Assembly: GCA_900549955.1 (NCBI GenBank)
Contig: URQH01000010.1
Coordinates: forward strand, 1 to 50,494
Direction: 5' to 3'
DNA length: 50,494 bases
Source of the DNA: an uncultured Eubacteriales bacterium
GTDB lineage: Bacteria; Bacillota; Clostridia; Christensenellales; CAG-138
Below are positions 48,406 to 50,494 of the stretch, piece after piece (position 1 is the first letter of the stretch; each line of letters starts with the position of its first letter). The notes beneath the pieces are model-generated. The model saw only the letters and a list, made by a program, of their open reading frames with translations, did not search any database and was not told the DNA's origin. The translations under genes were made by a program, and so were the position numbers.

Positions 48406-49836
48406 ATGACGAAATTAAATATTACCGATACCATTTTGCGCGATGCGCACCAGTCGCTGGCTGCGACGCGCATGTCCATCAAGGACATGCTACCGGCGTG
48501 TGAGGTGCTGGATAGCATCGGCTACTGGTCCCTGGAGGTGTGGGGCGGCGCGACGTTTGATGCCTGCCTCCGCTTCCTCAATGAGGACCCGTGGGACCGC
48601 CTCCGCACGCTGCGTAAGGCATTGCCCAACACCAAGTTGCAGATGCTGTTCCGCGGTCAGAACATTCTCGGCTACAAACACTATGCAGACGACGTGGTGG
48701 AACAGTTTTGCCGCAAATCCATTGAAAACGGCATCGACGTGATCCGCATTTTCGATGCGCTCAATGATCCGCGCAATCTCGAGGCCGCCATCCGCTTCAC
48801 CAAGAAATACGGCGGCATCTGCGAGCCCGCCATCAGCTATACGACCAGTCCCGTGCACAACGAGGACTACTTCGTAAAACTGGCGAAAGAGCTTGTCCAG
48901 ATGGGGGCGGACGTGATCTGTATCAAGGACATGGCCAACCTGCTGCTTCCTGAGGCTGCGTTTTCGCTGATTTCGCGGCTGAAGGCGGAGGTGGATGTGC
49001 CCATTCATCTGCACACCCACAACACTACGGGAACCGGCGACATGACCTACCTGCGCGCTTCGCAGGCCGGCGTCGATATCGTAGACTGCGCGCTTTCGCC
49101 TTTTGGCAACGGCACGTCCCAGCCCGCGACGGAGCCGCTTGTAGCCGCGCTTGCCGGTACGGAGCGCGATACGGGGCTCGATCTGAACCGGCTGGCCGAT
49201 GCGGCCAAGATCATGCGGCCCGTGTTTGACCGCATGAAAAAAGAGGGCCTGATCAGCGACAAGTCTCTTCGCGTTGACACCAATACGTTGCTTTACCAGG
49301 TGCCGGGCGGCATGCTCAGCAACCTGATTTCGCAGCTCAAACAGGCGAACGCGGAGAACAAGTATTATGATGTGCTCGCGGAAATTCCGCGTGTGCGCAA
49401 GGACTTTGGCTATCCGCCGCTGGTCACGCCAACGAGCCAGATCGTCGGCACGCAGGCGGTGTTTAACGTGCTCACGGGGCGCTACAAGATGTTCCCGAAG
49501 GAGTCCAAGGCGCTGCTGCGCGGCGAATATGGCAAGTTGCCGGGCGAAGTCAACGAGGAAGTGCGCCATATGGCCATTGGCGATGACGAGGTCATCACCT
49601 GCCGCCCGGCCGATTTGCTCAAGCCGGAGCTGGAGCAATATCGGGAAGAGATCAAGGATCACATCCGCCAGGAGGAAGACGTGCTCAGCTATGCGCTCTT
49701 CCCGCAGGTCGCGCTAAAGTTCTTTGAAGCGCGCGAAGCGGCCGAGGCCAAGCAGGCTGCGCCGGAGGTCGCGCCCGCTGCGGCGCAACCGGCGGATGCC
49801 GTCCAGGTACTGTATGTGGAGGATCTCAGCGTCTGA
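48406..49836 (+). CDS. oadA: Oxaloacetate decarboxylase alpha subunit (carboxyltransferase)
   Basis: The ATG at 48406 follows GAGGAGACG; a TTG at 48382 has no site. The 476-residue product is a carboxyltransferase barrel. Visible active-site residues are D13 (LRDAHQS), carboxylated K174 (CIKDMAN) and metal ligands H203 and H205 (HLHTHN). The C-terminal helical domain follows. It transfers CO2 from oxaloacetate to biotin. The chain ends in an Ala/Pro-rich tail (APAAAQPADA) without a biotin domain, which is encoded separately upstream. Pyruvate carboxylase subunit B is a close relative, but the beta and gamma genes favour the sodium pump. Confidence 0.93.
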   Translation: MTKLNITDTILRDAHQSLAATRMSIKDMLPACEVLDSIGYWSLEVWGGATFDACLRFLNEDPWDRLRTLRKALPNTKLQMLFRGQNILGYKHYADDVVEQFCRKSIENGIDVIRIFDALNDPRNLEAAIRFTKKYGGICEPAISYTTSPVHNEDYFVKLAKELVQMGADVICIKDMANLLLPEAAFSLISRLKAEVDVPIHLHTHNTTGTGDMTYLRASQAGVDIVDCALSPFGNGTSQPATEPLVAALAGTERDTGLDLNRLADAAKIMRPVFDRMKKEGLISDKSLRVDTNTLLYQVPGGMLSNLISQLKQANAENKYYDVLAEIPRVRKDFGYPPLVTPTSQIVGTQAVFNVLTGRYKMFPKESKALLRGEYGKLPGEVNEEVRHMAIGDDEVITCRPADLLKPELEQYREEIKDHIRQEEDVLSYALFPQVALKFFEAREAAEAKQAAPEVAPAAAQPADAVQVLYVEDLSV

Positions 49837-50405
49837 TGCGACAGATTCCAAACATTCTATCTGTTTTGCGGATCGTAATGGTCGGTATTTTTGCGTATCT
49901 GTTTCAGATGGGGCGGCCGCTTGCCGCCCTTTTGGTCTATGTGCTGGCGTTTCTGACAGACATTTTGGATGGCTATCTGGCCAGGAGGAATGGCTGGATT
50001 ACCAATCTTGGAAAGTTGCTGGACCCGTTTGCGGACAAGCTGCTCATCGTTGTGGCGCTGGTCTGCATCTATCTTGGCAAGCAGCAGACGGCATTTCTGG
50101 TGCTGTTTATCCTGTCGGCTGTCAAGGAATTGCTCATGGTGCTTGGCGGCGCCATCATGCTTCGCCGGCACGTGGTGGTGTTTGCGGACTGGTTCGGAAA
50201 GATTGCGACCGGGCTCTTTGCGGCCGGCATTATCCTGTCGCTACTTTCGTTTGCATATCCGCAGTTTGTACCGTGGGACTTTTACGTCCTGCTGGTGGCG
50301 ACGGCCTTGTCGTACCTTGCGCTCGTTCACTACGGTTTACAGGCTTTTTTCCCACATCTGAAGCGCAGGAGGTCCTTGCCGGAGGAGCACCAGGAGCAGG
50401 AATGA
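49836..50405 (+). CDS. pgsA: CDP-diacylglycerol-glycerol-3-phosphate 3-phosphatidyltransferase
   Basis: PgsA makes phosphatidylglycerol phosphate, the first step to phosphatidylglycerol and cardiolipin. The 189-residue membrane protein has the complete CDP-alcohol phosphotransferase signature, with D42, D45-G46, A49-R50, G59, D63 and D67 in exact spacing (DILDGYLARR, then GKLLDPFADK). GGAGG lies 12 bases upstream, and the ATG shares a base with the oadA stop. This coupling to a decarboxylase operon is unexpected. The C-terminal tail is highly charged. Confidence 0.94.
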   Translation: MRQIPNILSVLRIVMVGIFAYLFQMGRPLAALLVYVLAFLTDILDGYLARRNGWITNLGKLLDPFADKLLIVVALVCIYLGKQQTAFLVLFILSAVKELLMVLGGAIMLRRHVVVFADWFGKIATGLFAAGIILSLLSFAYPQFVPWDFYVLLVATALSYLALVHYGLQAFFPHLKRRRSLPEEHQEQE

Positions 50406-50494
50406 ACTTTTCAGGGCTGTGCTGGTGCAGGATGGAAAATGTAGGTTTGTCAAACATATTGGACAGTGAGAGGAAAGAGGGAAGCGGCAAGTTT
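50406..50494. other. Right edge, no gene seen
   Basis: The 89 bases after pgsA hold no recognisable gene start or clear terminator. A TTGTCA near 50446 could be part of a promoter for a gene beyond the window. Confidence 0.4.

Overview
The window looks like chromosome from a GC-rich, anaerobic, endospore-forming member of the Clostridia (Bacillota). The evidence is a sigma-G gene, the sporulation genes yqfC/yqfD and ytfJ, a complete GerA/GerB/GerC germinant-receptor operon, Rex, pyruvate phosphate dikinase and a sodium-pumping decarboxylase. Strong Shine-Dalgarno sequences, frequent GTG/TTG starts and many ATGA overlaps fit this. A Christensenellales- or Oscillospirales-like origin is my guess, not something the sequence proves. 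I saw no tRNA, rRNA, CRISPR, insertion sequence or prophage.

Region 1 (1-9500) is accessory. It holds the 3' end of an ABC transporter ATPase, five tandem paralogous lipoproteins of 459-502 residues, and a membrane-anchored protein with Ig-like repeats. Parts of the export-signal coding sequence are nearly identical between some of these genes, which suggests recent exchange. Region 2 (9600-13650) carries an iron-type alcohol dehydrogenase and the redox regulator rex on the minus strand. Divergent from them is a two-gene operon, mtnA plus a class II aldolase, that resembles the 5-deoxypentose/methylthioribose disposal route. Region 3 (13700-18240) has a 31-residue membrane peptide, a DegV protein, a decayed GH1 glycosidase with a neighbouring remnant, and an amino-acid permease with a near-consensus promoter.

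Region 4 (18270-21250, minus strand) is an apparent operon of a double DUF1538 membrane transporter, two PII-like proteins and a small membrane protein. Region 5 (21320-24110, minus) is ftsH-like plus sigG. Region 6 (24250-34480) is the conserved yqfC-yqfD-phoH-pgpH-ybeY-cdd-era-yqzL-recO cluster, here without dgkA, followed by ppdK.

Region 7 (34500-38600) is the germinant-receptor operon, ending in a 52-residue two-helix peptide. Region 8 (38640-42600) holds a DUF5685 protein, a J-domain protein and a class A penicillin-binding protein. Region 9 (42600-46330) holds a GntR regulator, a DUF2953-like protein, ytfJ, a D-Ala-D-Ala carboxypeptidase and rluB; spmA/spmB, often found in this cluster, are absent. 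Region 10 (46480-50405) is an oxaloacetate decarboxylase sodium pump (gamma, biotin carrier, beta, alpha) translationally coupled to pgsA.

The best candidates for something undescribed are the ABC/five-lipoprotein/Ig-repeat locus and the DUF1538-PII operon.
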